From an uncultured Steroidobacter sp. (lineage in GTDB: Bacteria > Pseudomonadota > Gammaproteobacteria > Steroidobacterales > Steroidobacteraceae): DNA of 64,000 nt. The notes beneath the pieces were generated by a model, which searched no databases, was not told where the DNA came from, and saw nothing but the letters and a program-made list of their open reading frames with translations. Positions 33,215 through 42,017 of the stretch are shown piece after piece. How positions within the stretch are numbered: the stretch's first letter is position 1; every line of letters begins with the position of its first letter. The stretch spans positions 62,001 through 126,000 of the forward strand of contig CALMII010000017.1 in assembly GCA_937864115.1 (NCBI GenBank). Direction: 5' to 3'. The translations under genes were made by a program, and so were the position numbers.

Positions 33215-34126
33215 CTACAGCACTTCGAACAGCGACAGCCGGCTGACCTGGGAATAGGCCTTCTGGGTCGCCTGGATCGCCGCGGTGTAGCCGTTCATCT
33301 TCACGGCCGCATCGCCGTAGTCGAGCTGCCCGATGACCAGCGCGGCCTGCTTGTTCGACAGGCTGACGTTGCCGTGATTGCTCTGCAGCGTCGCCAGGAT
33401 GTTCTGCGAGCCGCCGAGCCGCGCGATCTTGCCGCTGTTGGTTTCGATGGCCTCGTCCAGCGCGTTCATGGCCGCGCCGATCTGCGCGCGCACGGCCGGA
33501 TCGTTGACGTTGATGCCCGGCGTCTGCAGCGTCGTGAGGATCGACTCCAGCTCATTCATGATGACCGCCATTTCCGGCAGGGTCACATTGGCCGGCTGCG
33601 TGATGCCGTTGCCGACGACGACCAGCTGTTCGGCGGTGTTGCCCGTCGCCGTGTAACGCGCTCCCACCGCCGCGAGCGGATCGTAGGTCAGCGTCGGCGC
33701 ATCGGTCACCGTGCCCGAGAACACGTAGCGGCCTTCGGCGTCGAGCGTGTTGGTGTTGTAGAACATGCTCTCCAGCAGCGGCCGCAGCGAACCCGACACC
33801 GCGATGATGTCGTCCGAGGTATTGCTGCCGTCGGCAGCCCACACCAGCAGATCGCGGGCGCTGAGCATGTCGGCCGACATGCCCGCCAGCACCGCCTCGT
33901 TGCGCGACATCGCGCCCTGCAGCGTCGAGATGTTGTCCAGGTACTGATCCAGCAGCGCTTCTTCGCGCGTCAGGCGCGACAGCCGCACATTGGCGATGGG
34001 ATTCTCGGACGGCAGCGAGTAGCGTTCGCCGCTCGCCATCTTCTGCAGGATGCTCTGCAGCCGCGACGAGGCGGTCTGCAGCGCCGTGTTCATCGTCGTG
34101 TGGTACTGGGTGCTGGCGATTCTCAT
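33215..34126 (-). CDS. flgL: Flagellar hook-filament junction protein FlgL
   Basis: A 303-aa hook-associated protein 3 starting MRIASTQYHTTMNTAL. The N-terminal coiled coil has the family pattern LQSILQKMASGERYSLPSEN, and the C-terminal helix ends AYSQVSRLSLFEVL. It joins hook to filament together with FlgK. It lies 22 bp after flgK. Length is normal for lateral-type FlgL. No signal peptide is present, as expected for a type III export substrate. Confidence 0.93.
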   Translation of the reverse strand: MRIASTQYHTTMNTALQTASSRLQSILQKMASGERYSLPSENPIANVRLSRLTREEALLDQYLDNISTLQGAMSRNEAVLAGMSADMLSARDLLVWAADGSNTSDDIIAVSGSLRPLLESMFYNTNTLDAEGRYVFSGTVTDAPTLTYDPLAAVGARYTATGNTAEQLVVVGNGITQPANVTLPEMAVIMNELESILTTLQTPGINVNDPAVRAQIGAAMNALDEAIETNSGKIARLGGSQNILATLQSNHGNVSLSNKQAALVIGQLDYGDAAVKMNGYTAAIQATQKAYSQVSRLSLFEVL

Positions 34127-34148
34127 GGCCTGAATTCTCCGGGGTAGC

Positions 34149-35528
34149 CTAGCCCAGCGCCGCGAGCGTGCTGGCGAACAGCTCGTTGGCGACGGCGATC
34201 ACTTTCATGTTCGCCTGATACATCTGCTGGTACTGCATGAGATTGGCGGCCTCCTCGTCCAGGTTGACGCCGCTGGTCGATTTCCAGCTCTCCTCGGCCT
34301 GGTTGCGCACCGTCTGCGCTGTCGCCAGCGCCGCCGTGTTCTGCTGGCTGTCCATGCCGAGTTGCGCCACCAGCTGCGTCACGGCGTCCGCGAGCGACAC
34401 CGAGCCGAGCGCCGGCAGGATCACCGGCTGTTTCTGGATCGCAATCAGCCGCTGCAGGTTGTCGCTGTTGCCCTGCGCCGCGGGATCCGACGAGAAGGCG
34501 AGATCCGCGGCGATCACGCCGGCGCGCACCTGCAATACGCCGGTGACGCCGGTCGAGTCGAACTGGAACAGCGGCTGTCCCGGCGAACCGTCGAGCGCAT
34601 AGCCTGCGGCCAGCTGGCCGTTCACGTTGTCGGCCAGCTGCTGCGCCATGTCGGTGATCGATTGCATCAGCGGCACCAGCGAGTTGTTCTCGAAATCGTC
34701 CAGGCCGCCCATCTGGCCACCCAGGCGCGTGTACTGCAGCGAGAACGTTTCGCTGGCGAACTTCACGGTGAGCGTCTGCGAGCCGTCCGGATGGGTGACG
34801 GCCAGCATGGTCGCGGCGCGCGCGCCGACCACCAGCGGCTGCCCGCCGCGCAACGACACGTTGCGCGTGCCGTCGGCCTGCTCCACCACCTGCACCGAGA
34901 CCAGGCTGGCGAGTTCGTCGATCTTGCTGTCGCGCTCGTCGATGAGACCCGACGGATTGACGCCCGTGCCCTGGGTGCGCGCGATCTCCGAGTTGAGCTT
35001 GGCGATCTGCGCCGACAGCGTGTTGACCTGCGACACGGCGGTCAGGCGCTGCTGCGCGACCGACGCGCGCTGGTTCGACAGCACCTGGTTGAGACTGTTG
35101 AAACGCTGCGCCAGCGCATCGGCCGTGCCGATGACCTGTTGGCGCAGCGGACTCGACGTCGGTTCGACGCTGGCGGCGTTGAGCGCGGCGAAGAACGCGT
35201 CGAGGCCGCTGTTGATGCCGGACTCGTCCTCGCCCAGCACCTGTTCGAGCTGCGTGAGATAGGGCTGCGCCGTGGTCCGCTGCCCCAGTTCGGCGGCGGC
35301 CGACCACAACTGCAGGCTCTTGTAGTTGTCGCTGAAGCGCAGCAGCGACGGCACCGTGACGCCGCTGCCGGCGCTGAGCGCCCCGCTCTGCAGCGGCTGC
35401 ACCGACGCCAGCAGGATGCCCTGGCGCGTATAGCCCGGCGTCATCACGTTGGCGACGTTCTGGCTGGTGGCCGACAGGGCGGCCTGCGCGGCGAGCGCGC
35501 CGGAAAGTGCGTTGTGGATGAGCGTCAT
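34149..35528 (-). CDS. flgK: Flagellar hook-filament junction protein FlgK
   Basis: A 459-aa hook-associated protein 1. The N-terminal rod/hook signature is LSGALAAQAALSATSQNVAN followed by VMTPGYTRQG. The C-terminal D0 helix contains NLDEEAANLMQYQQMYQANM, then AVANELFASTLAALG. It is shorter than enteric FlgK, typical of lateral systems. It lies 30 bp after flgJ and precedes flgL. It is exported by the flagellar type III apparatus. Confidence 0.95.
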   Translation of the reverse strand: MTLIHNALSGALAAQAALSATSQNVANVMTPGYTRQGILLASVQPLQSGALSAGSGVTVPSLLRFSDNYKSLQLWSAAAELGQRTTAQPYLTQLEQVLGEDESGINSGLDAFFAALNAASVEPTSSPLRQQVIGTADALAQRFNSLNQVLSNQRASVAQQRLTAVSQVNTLSAQIAKLNSEIARTQGTGVNPSGLIDERDSKIDELASLVSVQVVEQADGTRNVSLRGGQPLVVGARAATMLAVTHPDGSQTLTVKFASETFSLQYTRLGGQMGGLDDFENNSLVPLMQSITDMAQQLADNVNGQLAAGYALDGSPGQPLFQFDSTGVTGVLQVRAGVIAADLAFSSDPAAQGNSDNLQRLIAIQKQPVILPALGSVSLADAVTQLVAQLGMDSQQNTAALATAQTVRNQAEESWKSTSGVNLDEEAANLMQYQQMYQANMKVIAVANELFASTLAALG

Positions 35529-35558
35529 GTCAGGACCTGTCGCCGTTGCAAGGGATCA

Positions 35559-35948
35559 TCAGTCGGAAGAGGCGACCGGCGCAGTCGATGTCTTAAGTCC
35601 TGCCGCGGCAGGCGGCGGCGGCGGCAGCAGCTGCCGCACGATCGCATCGGCAATGCCGAAGGCGCGCCGGCCGGCCAGCGAATCCGCCAGCGCGACGTCC
35701 GCCATGTCGAGCATTTCCTGGCCGTTGCGGCTGTTGAAGACGCTGTCCTCGCCCGCCATCTCGCGCGAACTCTGGCGCATCTGGCGCAGCATCTGGGCAA
35801 TGAAGAAGCCTTCGAACTTCTCCGCGGCCGCCTGGACCCTGGCCACGTAATCGGCGGAGGCGATGTCGTCGGCCGCCGCGCGGATCTGCGGCTGCGCCGG
35901 CGAGGGCGGGGCGCTGGACAAAGCGATGTCGAGGTTCGTGCGGGTCAT
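35559..35948 (-). CDS. flgJ: FlgJ rod-binding domain protein (no muramidase domain)
   Basis: 129 aa corresponding only to the N-terminal rod-scaffolding half of enteric FlgJ: AAEKFEGFFIAQMLRQMR, EDSVFNSRNGQEMLDMAD, then a Pro-rich tail. The peptidoglycan-hydrolase half is absent here and is encoded separately at 42736-43473. It starts 4 bp after flgI ends, so the two are translationally close. Function: cap for rod assembly in the periplasm. Confidence 0.92.
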   Translation of the reverse strand: MTRTNLDIALSSAPPSPAQPQIRAAADDIASADYVARVQAAAEKFEGFFIAQMLRQMRQSSREMAGEDSVFNSRNGQEMLDMADVALADSLAGRRAFGIADAIVRQLLPPPPPAAAGLKTSTAPVASSD

Positions 35949-35952
35949 GGCA

Positions 35953-37086
35953 TCAGATCACGATCAGTTCGCCTTCGATGGCGCCGACCTGGTCGAGCGC
36001 CTGCAGGATGGCCATCAGGTCGTCCGGCGTCGCGCCCGTGCTGTTGACGGTGTCGATGATGGCCTGCAGCTCCACGCCCGCGGGCCACGCGAACATGCGG
36101 CCGGCATCCTGTTCGACGCTGACGTCGGACTGCGGCACGACCGTGGTTTCGCCGCGCCCGAACGGCGCCGGCTGGCTCACCCGCGGCGATTCCGAAATCA
36201 CGACCTTCAGCGCGCCGTGCGAGATGGCGGCGGGACGCACCCGCACGCCTTCCGCGATCACCACGGTGCCGGTGCGCGAATTGAAGATGACGCGCGGCAA
36301 GGCATCGCCGACGTCCACCGTGATCGCCTCCAGGCTCGCCACGAAGGCGACGCGCTGGGTCGGATTGGCGGGCGCCTGCACTTCGACGCTGGTGGCGTTG
36401 CGCGTGCTCGCCACTTCGCCGTAGCGGCTGTTGATGGCCTGCACGATGTTGGTGGCGGTCTGGAAGCTGGGCAGCTTCAGGCTCAGCAGCACGGTCGGGC
36501 GCGTGTCGAAGTCGCTGTCGATCTCGCGCTCGATGGTGGCGCCGTTGGGAATGCGGCCCGAGGTCGGCGAGTTGACGGTGACGCTCGAACCGCTGGCGCC
36601 CTGTGCGGAGACGCCGCCGACGACCAGGTTGCCCTGCGCCAGCGCGTAGATCTCGCCGTCGGCCGCGCGCAGCGGCGTCAGCAGCAGCAGACCGCCGCGC
36701 AGGCTCTTGGCATCGCCCATCGACGACACCGTGATGTCGATCCGCTGTCCCTTGCGATAGCCGGGCGGAAACACCGCGCCGACCATCACGGTGGCGACGT
36801 TCTTGAGCCGCGGATTGTCGTCCTCGGGAATCTTCACGCCGAACTGCTTGAGCATGTTGGCGACCGACTGGCCGGCGAACTTCACCTGCGTGCCATCGCC
36901 CGTGCCCTGCAGGCCGACGACGAGTCCATAGCCGATCAACTGGTTTTCGCGCACGCCTTCGACGCTGACGAGCGAGCGCAGCGGCCTGGCGCTGCGGCCG
37001 CTGTCGGGCACCGCGTACGCCGGGATCGCGGCGAAGCCCAGGACCGTCAGCAGCGCAGTCGCGATGTGGCGTGTGTTCATGGCCAT
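35953..37086 (-). CDS. flgI: Flagellar P-ring protein FlgI
   Basis: A 377-aa periplasmic P-ring subunit. The signal peptide starts MAMNTRHIATALLTVLGFAA and ends near AYA. The family core is SVEGVRENQLIGYGLVVGLQ-GTGDGT, later ATVMVGAVFPPGYRKGQRID and the C-terminal LMAILQALDQVGAIEGELIV. Two Met codons two residues apart can start it; the first is 5 bp after the flgH stop. A long upstream open frame is an artefact antisense to other strand sequence. Confidence 0.95.
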   Translation of the reverse strand: MAMNTRHIATALLTVLGFAAIPAYAVPDSGRSARPLRSLVSVEGVRENQLIGYGLVVGLQGTGDGTQVKFAGQSVANMLKQFGVKIPEDDNPRLKNVATVMVGAVFPPGYRKGQRIDITVSSMGDAKSLRGGLLLLTPLRAADGEIYALAQGNLVVGGVSAQGASGSSVTVNSPTSGRIPNGATIEREIDSDFDTRPTVLLSLKLPSFQTATNIVQAINSRYGEVASTRNATSVEVQAPANPTQRVAFVASLEAITVDVGDALPRVIFNSRTGTVVIAEGVRVRPAAISHGALKVVISESPRVSQPAPFGRGETTVVPQSDVSVEQDAGRMFAWPAGVELQAIIDTVNSTGATPDDLMAILQALDQVGAIEGELIVI

Positions 37087-37091
37087 CGGAA

Positions 37092-37754
37092 TCAGAAAGG
37101 CATCCAGGGACTGGTGAAGAAGCGCGTCAGCCAGCCGGGCGAGTTGGCGTCGTTGAGCGGACCGCGGCCGGAATAGGCGATGCGCGCATTGGCGATGCGC
37201 TGCGAGGACACGCGGTTGGCGCTGTCGATGTCCTGCGCGCGCACGTAGCCGGCCACGCGCACGAACTCCTCGCCCTGATTGAGATACAGGCTCTTCTCGC
37301 CGTGCACCCGCAGCAGCCCGTTCGGCAGCACTTCCTGCACGATCACGGTGATCGCTCCCTGCAGGGCGTTCTGTTGCGTGCTGGTCGTCGTGCCGGCGAA
37401 CTTGCGCTGTCCCGAGACGCTGAAGTCGGAATCGAGCGCGTCGCCGCCCACCACCACCGGGTCGATGGCGATGCTGCTCTGCTTGCCGATGCTGGTGTCG
37501 GCGCTCTTGCGCGCCTGCGTCGTCTCCTGCAGCACCACGGTGAGCACGTCGCCCGGCCGGAACGCGCGACTGTCGGTGACGAGCGTCCACGGCATCTGCG
37601 TCGTGAACACACCGCCCGCCTCGCCCTTCGGCATGGCGGCCACGGGTGGTGGCGGCGGCGGTTCGTCCGACGGCGGCCGCGGCGGGCGCATGATGCAGCC
37701 CGACAGCAGCAGCGCCGCCACGAAAACGCCCGCGCGTTGGCAACCGGTGTTCAT
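37092..37754 (-). CDS. flgH: Flagellar L-ring lipoprotein FlgH
   Basis: A 220-aa outer-membrane L-ring protein. The lipoprotein signal is MNTGCQRAGVFVAALLLSGC with lipobox LLSGC, followed by a Pro-rich spacer. The core has RPGDVLTVVLQETTQARKSA and the C-terminal GYVRAQDIDSANRVSSQRIA. Its ATG overlaps the flgG stop (TGATG). Normal length. Confidence 0.95.
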   Translation of the reverse strand: MNTGCQRAGVFVAALLLSGCIMRPPRPPSDEPPPPPPVAAMPKGEAGGVFTTQMPWTLVTDSRAFRPGDVLTVVLQETTQARKSADTSIGKQSSIAIDPVVVGGDALDSDFSVSGQRKFAGTTTSTQQNALQGAITVIVQEVLPNGLLRVHGEKSLYLNQGEEFVRVAGYVRAQDIDSANRVSSQRIANARIAYSGRGPLNDANSPGWLTRFFTSPWMPF

Positions 37755-38542
37755 CAGCGGACGGCTTGCGCCAGGTACTGCATCATGTTGTCGGCCGCGG
37801 ACAGCACCTTGGTGTTCATCTCGTAGGTGCGCTGGGCCGCGATCATGTCGACCATCTCCTCGACCACCTGCACGTTCGATGCTTCGAGCGCGCCCTGCTT
37901 GAGCTTGCCGAAGGCATCCTCGCCAGGCACGCCTTCGGTCGGCACACCGCTGGCCACCGTTTCCTGGTAGAGGTTGTCGCCCAGCGCCAGCAGGCCGGAT
38001 GGATTGACGAAGTTCGCCAGCGTGATCTGTCCGACCTGCACCGGCGCCTGCGAGCCGGGCACGGTCGCCGAAACGATGCCGTTCTCGCCGATGGTCACCG
38101 CGGTGGCTTCCGCCGGAATCGTCACGTCCGGCGTCAGCGGCAATCCCTGTGCATTGACGATGCGGCCGTCGGCATTCAATTGCAGCTGGCCGGCGCGCGT
38201 GTACGCGGTTTCGCCATTGCTCAGTTCGACCTGCAGGAAGCCTTGGCCGACGATGGCGACGTCGAGCGACTGTCCCGTGGTCTGCAGGCTGCCGTTCGTG
38301 AAGACCTTCTGGGTGCCGACGAGCCGCGTGCCGTTGCCGAGCTGCACGCCGGAGGGCGACACGGTGTTGTCGTCGTTCTGCGCGCCCGGCTGGCGCTCGA
38401 CCTGGTAGAACAGGTCTTCGAACACGGCGCGGTCGCGCTTGAAGCCGACGGTGTTGACGTTGGCCAGGTTGTTGGCGATCGCCTGGAGCTTCGCGTCCTG
38501 GGCCTGAACGCCGGTCTTGCTGATCCACAGGGCGGGATTCAT
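37754..38542 (-). CDS. flgG: Flagellar distal rod protein FlgG
   Basis: A 262-aa distal rod protein starting MNPALWISKTGVQAQDAKLQ. The conserved LANVNTVGFKRDRAVFEDLF and the C-terminal GALEASNVQVVEEMVDMIAA with QRTYEMNTKVLSAAD clearly distinguish FlgG. It is exported through the flagellar apparatus without a signal peptide. It lies 49 bp after flgF and overlaps flgH. Confidence 0.96.
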   Translation of the reverse strand: MNPALWISKTGVQAQDAKLQAIANNLANVNTVGFKRDRAVFEDLFYQVERQPGAQNDDNTVSPSGVQLGNGTRLVGTQKVFTNGSLQTTGQSLDVAIVGQGFLQVELSNGETAYTRAGQLQLNADGRIVNAQGLPLTPDVTIPAEATAVTIGENGIVSATVPGSQAPVQVGQITLANFVNPSGLLALGDNLYQETVASGVPTEGVPGEDAFGKLKQGALEASNVQVVEEMVDMIAAQRTYEMNTKVLSAADNMMQYLAQAVR

Positions 38543-38591
38543 GGTCGTCTCCTGATGTACTGATGTCGTGCGGTGGCGGCGGCGGTGCGGA

Positions 38592-39320
38592 TCATTCGCG
38601 GATCAGCCGGTTGCCGGCATCCGCCATGGCGTCCGCTGCGCGATAGAGCTTCATCTGGATCTCGAACTCGCGATTCAGATTCATGGTGGCGACCATTTCC
38701 TCGATCGCCGACACGTTGCTGCCTTCCAGGTGGCCGCTGCGCACCTGCACGGTGTCGTCCGCGGCCAGCGTCTCGCCGGAACGGGCCACGATGAGACCGG
38801 CGGAATTCTTCGTGACCGCATCGGCAGCGGGTCTGACCAGCTTCAGCCGGTCGAGCGCCTGCATCTGCGTCTGGCCGGCGGGCAGCACCGAGATCGTGCC
38901 GTCGGCGCCGATCCCGATGGCCGAGTGTTCCGGCAGCACGATCGGACCGCCGTCGCCCAGCACCGGCCGGCCGTTGAGCGTCAGCGCGCCATCGCGATCG
39001 ACGGTGAAATTGCCGGCGCGCGTGTACGCCTCGCCATCGCCCCACTGCACGGCGAAGTAGCCCTGCCCGGCGATGGCCACGTCGAGTTCGCGGCCCGTCT
39101 GGCGCACCGCGCCTTCGCGCGCGGCGACGGCATTCGCTTCCAGGCGGCTCATGTGCCGCGTGTCGTAGCCGTAACCGGCGGTCACGGCTTCGCTGGTCGC
39201 CAGTTCCAGGTCGGCGCGAAAGCCGTTGGTCTCGATGTTGGCGAGATTGTTGGCGTGCAGCTGCTGGGCGCGCAGGGAGCGCTCGGCGCCGCTCATCAAT
39301 GTGTAGATCAATGCATCCAT
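38592..39320 (-). CDS. flgF: Flagellar proximal rod protein FlgF
   Basis: A 242-aa proximal rod protein starting MDALIYTLMSGAERSLRAQQ. It has the rod motif NNLANIETNGFRADL, a central RELDVAIAGQGYFAVQWGDG, and the C-terminal GSNVSAIEEMVATMNLNREF. The length fits FlgF. It lies 10 bp downstream of flgE. Confidence 0.94.
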   Translation of the reverse strand: MDALIYTLMSGAERSLRAQQLHANNLANIETNGFRADLELATSEAVTAGYGYDTRHMSRLEANAVAAREGAVRQTGRELDVAIAGQGYFAVQWGDGEAYTRAGNFTVDRDGALTLNGRPVLGDGGPIVLPEHSAIGIGADGTISVLPAGQTQMQALDRLKLVRPAADAVTKNSAGLIVARSGETLAADDTVQVRSGHLEGSNVSAIEEMVATMNLNREFEIQMKLYRAADAMADAGNRLIRE

Positions 39321-39330
39321 GGCGGCCCGC

Positions 39331-40518
39331 TCACACCGCCTGCATCAGGGTCTGCATCATCTCGTTCTCGGCGGAGATGACCTTGGTGTTCGCCTGGTAG
39401 TTGCGCTGCGCGGACATGAGATTGACGAGCTGCGCCGTCATGTCGACGTTCGACTGCTCCAGCGCTCCCGGCGTGAGCCGGCCCGCCATGCCGCTGCCGG
39501 GCGCCGAGTACAGCGCCGCGCCGGATTCCGTCGAGGTGGTCCACGCGGTATCGCTGATCGGAACGAGCTGGCCTTCGGCCGGGAACGTCGCCAGCGCGAT
39601 GGTGCCGATGCTCTGCTTCTGGCCGTTGCTGTACTGCGCCAGCACCGAACCGTCGGATGAAAGCTGCACGCCGAGGAACGTGCCGGAGGCGTAGCCGTTC
39701 GCCGCGTTGGTGCTGGTCGTGGCTTCACCGGCCGTCTGCGTGGTGCCGGCGTAGCTGATGGCGACCGTCAGCGGCGCTGCGCCCGGCGGCGTGCCGAACG
39801 CGATCGGCACGGCGCCGGCCGGCGCGACGAGCTGGCCGCTGGTGTCGAAGTCCAGCACCGTCGTGGCCGGCTGATCGACGCCGTCGAAGGTGTAGTGCAC
39901 CGTCGCCTGGTTGACGCCGCTCTTGACGAAGTACTGCGTCACGCTGTGCTGCACGCCCAGCGAGTCGTACACCACGGAGACCAGCGAGCCGTTGAAGGAC
40001 AGCGGATCGGTGCGGTCGAACGGCGTCACCGTCGGCGCCGTCCAGTCGGCGGACAGATTGCCGACGTAGTTCAGCGTCGTGCTGGCCTGTGCCGGAATCT
40101 GCCCGGTCGCGACCTGCAGGTCGCCCATGGCGCCGAGCGTGGTGGCGCCGGGCACGGCGGCATAGCCCTGCACGCGCCGGCCGAAGCTGTCGACCACGTA
40201 GCCGTTCGCATCGGTGGAGAAGATGCCGACGCGCGTGTAGACCTCGGCGCCGGTGGTGTCGCGCGTCACGAAGAAGCCGCGGCCCTGGATCGATGCGTCC
40301 ATGCCGCGACCGGTGGTCAGCACGCCGCCGCCGATCTCGATGCTCTGCGTGAGCGAGGACACCTCGGTGCCGGTGGGCTGGGTGCCCGCATACATCGAAG
40401 CGAAATTGGCGCGGCTCGACTTGAAGCCGTAGGTACCCGAGTTCGCGATGTTGTTGCTGATGGTGTTCAGCTCGGTGTTGATCGCGTTGATGCCGGACAG
40501 GGCGATGTTGAAGCTCAT
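39331..40518 (-). CDS. flgE: Flagellar hook protein FlgE
   Basis: A 395-aa hook subunit. The N-terminal D0 is FNIALSGINAINTELNTISN with NNIANSGTYGFKSSR; a middle GMDASIQGRGFFVTRD follows. The C-terminal D0 reads LEQSNVDMTAQLVNLMSAQR with NYQANTKVISAENEMM. It is preceded by flgD and followed by flgF. Exported by the flagellar type III pathway until hook completion. Confidence 0.96.
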   Translation of the reverse strand: MSFNIALSGINAINTELNTISNNIANSGTYGFKSSRANFASMYAGTQPTGTEVSSLTQSIEIGGGVLTTGRGMDASIQGRGFFVTRDTTGAEVYTRVGIFSTDANGYVVDSFGRRVQGYAAVPGATTLGAMGDLQVATGQIPAQASTTLNYVGNLSADWTAPTVTPFDRTDPLSFNGSLVSVVYDSLGVQHSVTQYFVKSGVNQATVHYTFDGVDQPATTVLDFDTSGQLVAPAGAVPIAFGTPPGAAPLTVAISYAGTTQTAGEATTSTNAANGYASGTFLGVQLSSDGSVLAQYSNGQKQSIGTIALATFPAEGQLVPISDTAWTTSTESGAALYSAPGSGMAGRLTPGALEQSNVDMTAQLVNLMSAQRNYQANTKVISAENEMMQTLMQAV

Positions 40519-40555
40519 GGAGGGGTCCTTGAAAAGTGTCTGATGACTGCGGGTG

Positions 40556-41218
40556 TCAGTTGGCGCGGCCGTTGAAGGCCGTGATCGCGGCGGGCGGGAC
40601 CTGGCCGACGTTGGCCACGTCGCGCACCAGCCCGTCGGCCGCCGCCATGCGCACGTTGCGCAGCGTGCCGGTGACTTCGACCACGGATTCCTCGCCGCTC
40701 GCCGCCTCGACGCGCACCGAGTAGGTTCCCGGCGCGAGGCCGAGCGCCTGCGGATCGATGCTGAACGCGACGTCGCCCGCGGCGCGCGTGCCGAAGGCGA
40801 TGCGCTGCTGCCGGCCCGTCGGACTGCTGATGACCAGCGCCACGTCGGCGCTGCCGTCGGCCAGCGTGAAACGCCCTTCGATCGGCTCGGCGCCGACGAC
40901 GATCTCGCCGGTGGCCACGGCGACCTGCGAACCGACCTGGCCGCCGAGGGCGATCACCTGCATGCTTTCGAGCATGGCGTTGCCGGCGCTGCCCTGCGCC
41001 GTGAGCGCCTGCAGCGCCTCCATCTGGCTCAGCTGCGTCATCTGGCTGACGAACTGGCTCGGGTCCTGCGGCTCCAGCGGATTCTGGTATTTGATCTGCG
41101 CCACGAGCAGCGTCGTGAACAGCTGCGACACTTCGCCGTTGCTGCTGACGCCGGCGCTCGCGCCCGCGCCCGCGCCCGCAGGATTGTTCTGCGTGTTCTG
41201 TGTACCGGGGATGGCCAT
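40556..41218 (-). CDS. flgD: Flagellar hook-capping scaffold FlgD
   Basis: A 220-aa hook assembly cap. The conserved segment is NPLEPQDPSQFVSQMTQLSQ followed by MEALQAL. The C-terminal FlgD Ig/tudor-like region contains VALVISSPTGRQQRI and APGTYSVRVEA. The N-terminus is Ala/Gly-rich and disordered. It lies 4 bp after flgC and 37 bp before flgE. Confidence 0.94.
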   Translation of the reverse strand: MAIPGTQNTQNNPAGAGAGASAGVSSNGEVSQLFTTLLVAQIKYQNPLEPQDPSQFVSQMTQLSQMEALQALTAQGSAGNAMLESMQVIALGGQVGSQVAVATGEIVVGAEPIEGRFTLADGSADVALVISSPTGRQQRIAFGTRAAGDVAFSIDPQALGLAPGTYSVRVEAASGEESVVEVTGTLRNVRMAAADGLVRDVANVGQVPPAAITAFNGRAN

Positions 41219-41222
41219 GTGC

Positions 41223-41648
41223 TTACTCCTCTCCCATGCGCAGCAGCGACTGCTGCATCGATCTGACGCGGCTCATGACCTCGACGCTGGTCTCGAATGC
41301 GCGCGAGGCCGCCATCATGTCGGTCATCTCGGCCACCGGATTGACGTTCGGGTAGAACACCACGCCTTCCTCGTTGGCCAGCGGGTTGTCGGGCTCGAAC
41401 GCCTTGCGCACCGGCTCGGTGCTCTGCACCACGTCCAGCACGCGGACCGACGCGCCGGCGATCTGTTCGCCGCTCAGCCCGTGGCGATCGGCGACGGCGG
41501 CGAACACCGGCTTGCGGGCGCGATACACGTCGGCCTCGCTGCCCGCGGCGGTATTGGCGTTGGCCAGGTTGCTCGCCACGGTGTTGAGCCGCACGCTCTG
41601 TGCATTCATCGCGGAGCCGGCGATGTCGGCAATGTTTCTGAACGACAT
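41223..41648 (-). CDS. flgC: Flagellar proximal rod protein FlgC
   Basis: A 141-aa rod protein. It has the N-terminal SAMNAQSVRLNTVASNLANA with NTAAGSEADVYRARKPVF, and the C-terminal NVNPVAEMTDMMAASRAFET with SVEVMSRVRSMQQSLLRMG. It is 6 bp after flgB. Confidence 0.95.
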   Translation of the reverse strand: MSFRNIADIAGSAMNAQSVRLNTVASNLANANTAAGSEADVYRARKPVFAAVADRHGLSGEQIAGASVRVLDVVQSTEPVRKAFEPDNPLANEEGVVFYPNVNPVAEMTDMMAASRAFETSVEVMSRVRSMQQSLLRMGEE

Positions 41649-41654
41649 GGGTGG

Positions 41655-42017
41655 TTATCCCTCGATGGCCTGCTTCAGGCCGCGCAGCTTCATGTTGATG
41701 AAGGTCAGGCTGGCCTGGAAATCCGAGGCGTTCTGCGAGAACGCCGCCTGCTCCACGCCCAGCTCGACGGTGTTGCCGTCCTGCGAGCGGTGATTGGGCA
41801 CGCGATACAGCGGATCGGCGGAACCGGCGCCGAACGACGGTCCTGCTTCCGTTTCCTCCAGCGCCTGCTGCAGACTCGCGGCGAAGTCGATGTCGCGCGC
41901 CTGGTAGCCGGGCGTGCTTTCATTGGCAAGATTGGCGGCGAGCACCCGGGTGCGTTCGGCGCGTAACCTGAGCGCCTCGGCGTGAAGTCCCAATGCCTTG
42001 TCGAACTGGATGGCCAT
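41655..42017 (-). CDS. flgB: Flagellar proximal rod protein FlgB
   Basis: A 120-aa rod protein starting MAIQFDKALGLHAEALRLRA. It has the family motif LAANLANESTPGYQARDIDF and ends FINMKLRGLKQAIEG. A good AAGG site lies 8 bp upstream of the ATG, inside the divergently transcribed flgA. It heads the flgBCDEFGHIJKL operon. Its start codon physically overlaps that of flgA on the other strand. Confidence 0.95.
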   Translation of the reverse strand: MAIQFDKALGLHAEALRLRAERTRVLAANLANESTPGYQARDIDFAASLQQALEETEAGPSFGAGSADPLYRVPNHRSQDGNTVELGVEQAAFSQNASDFQASLTFINMKLRGLKQAIEG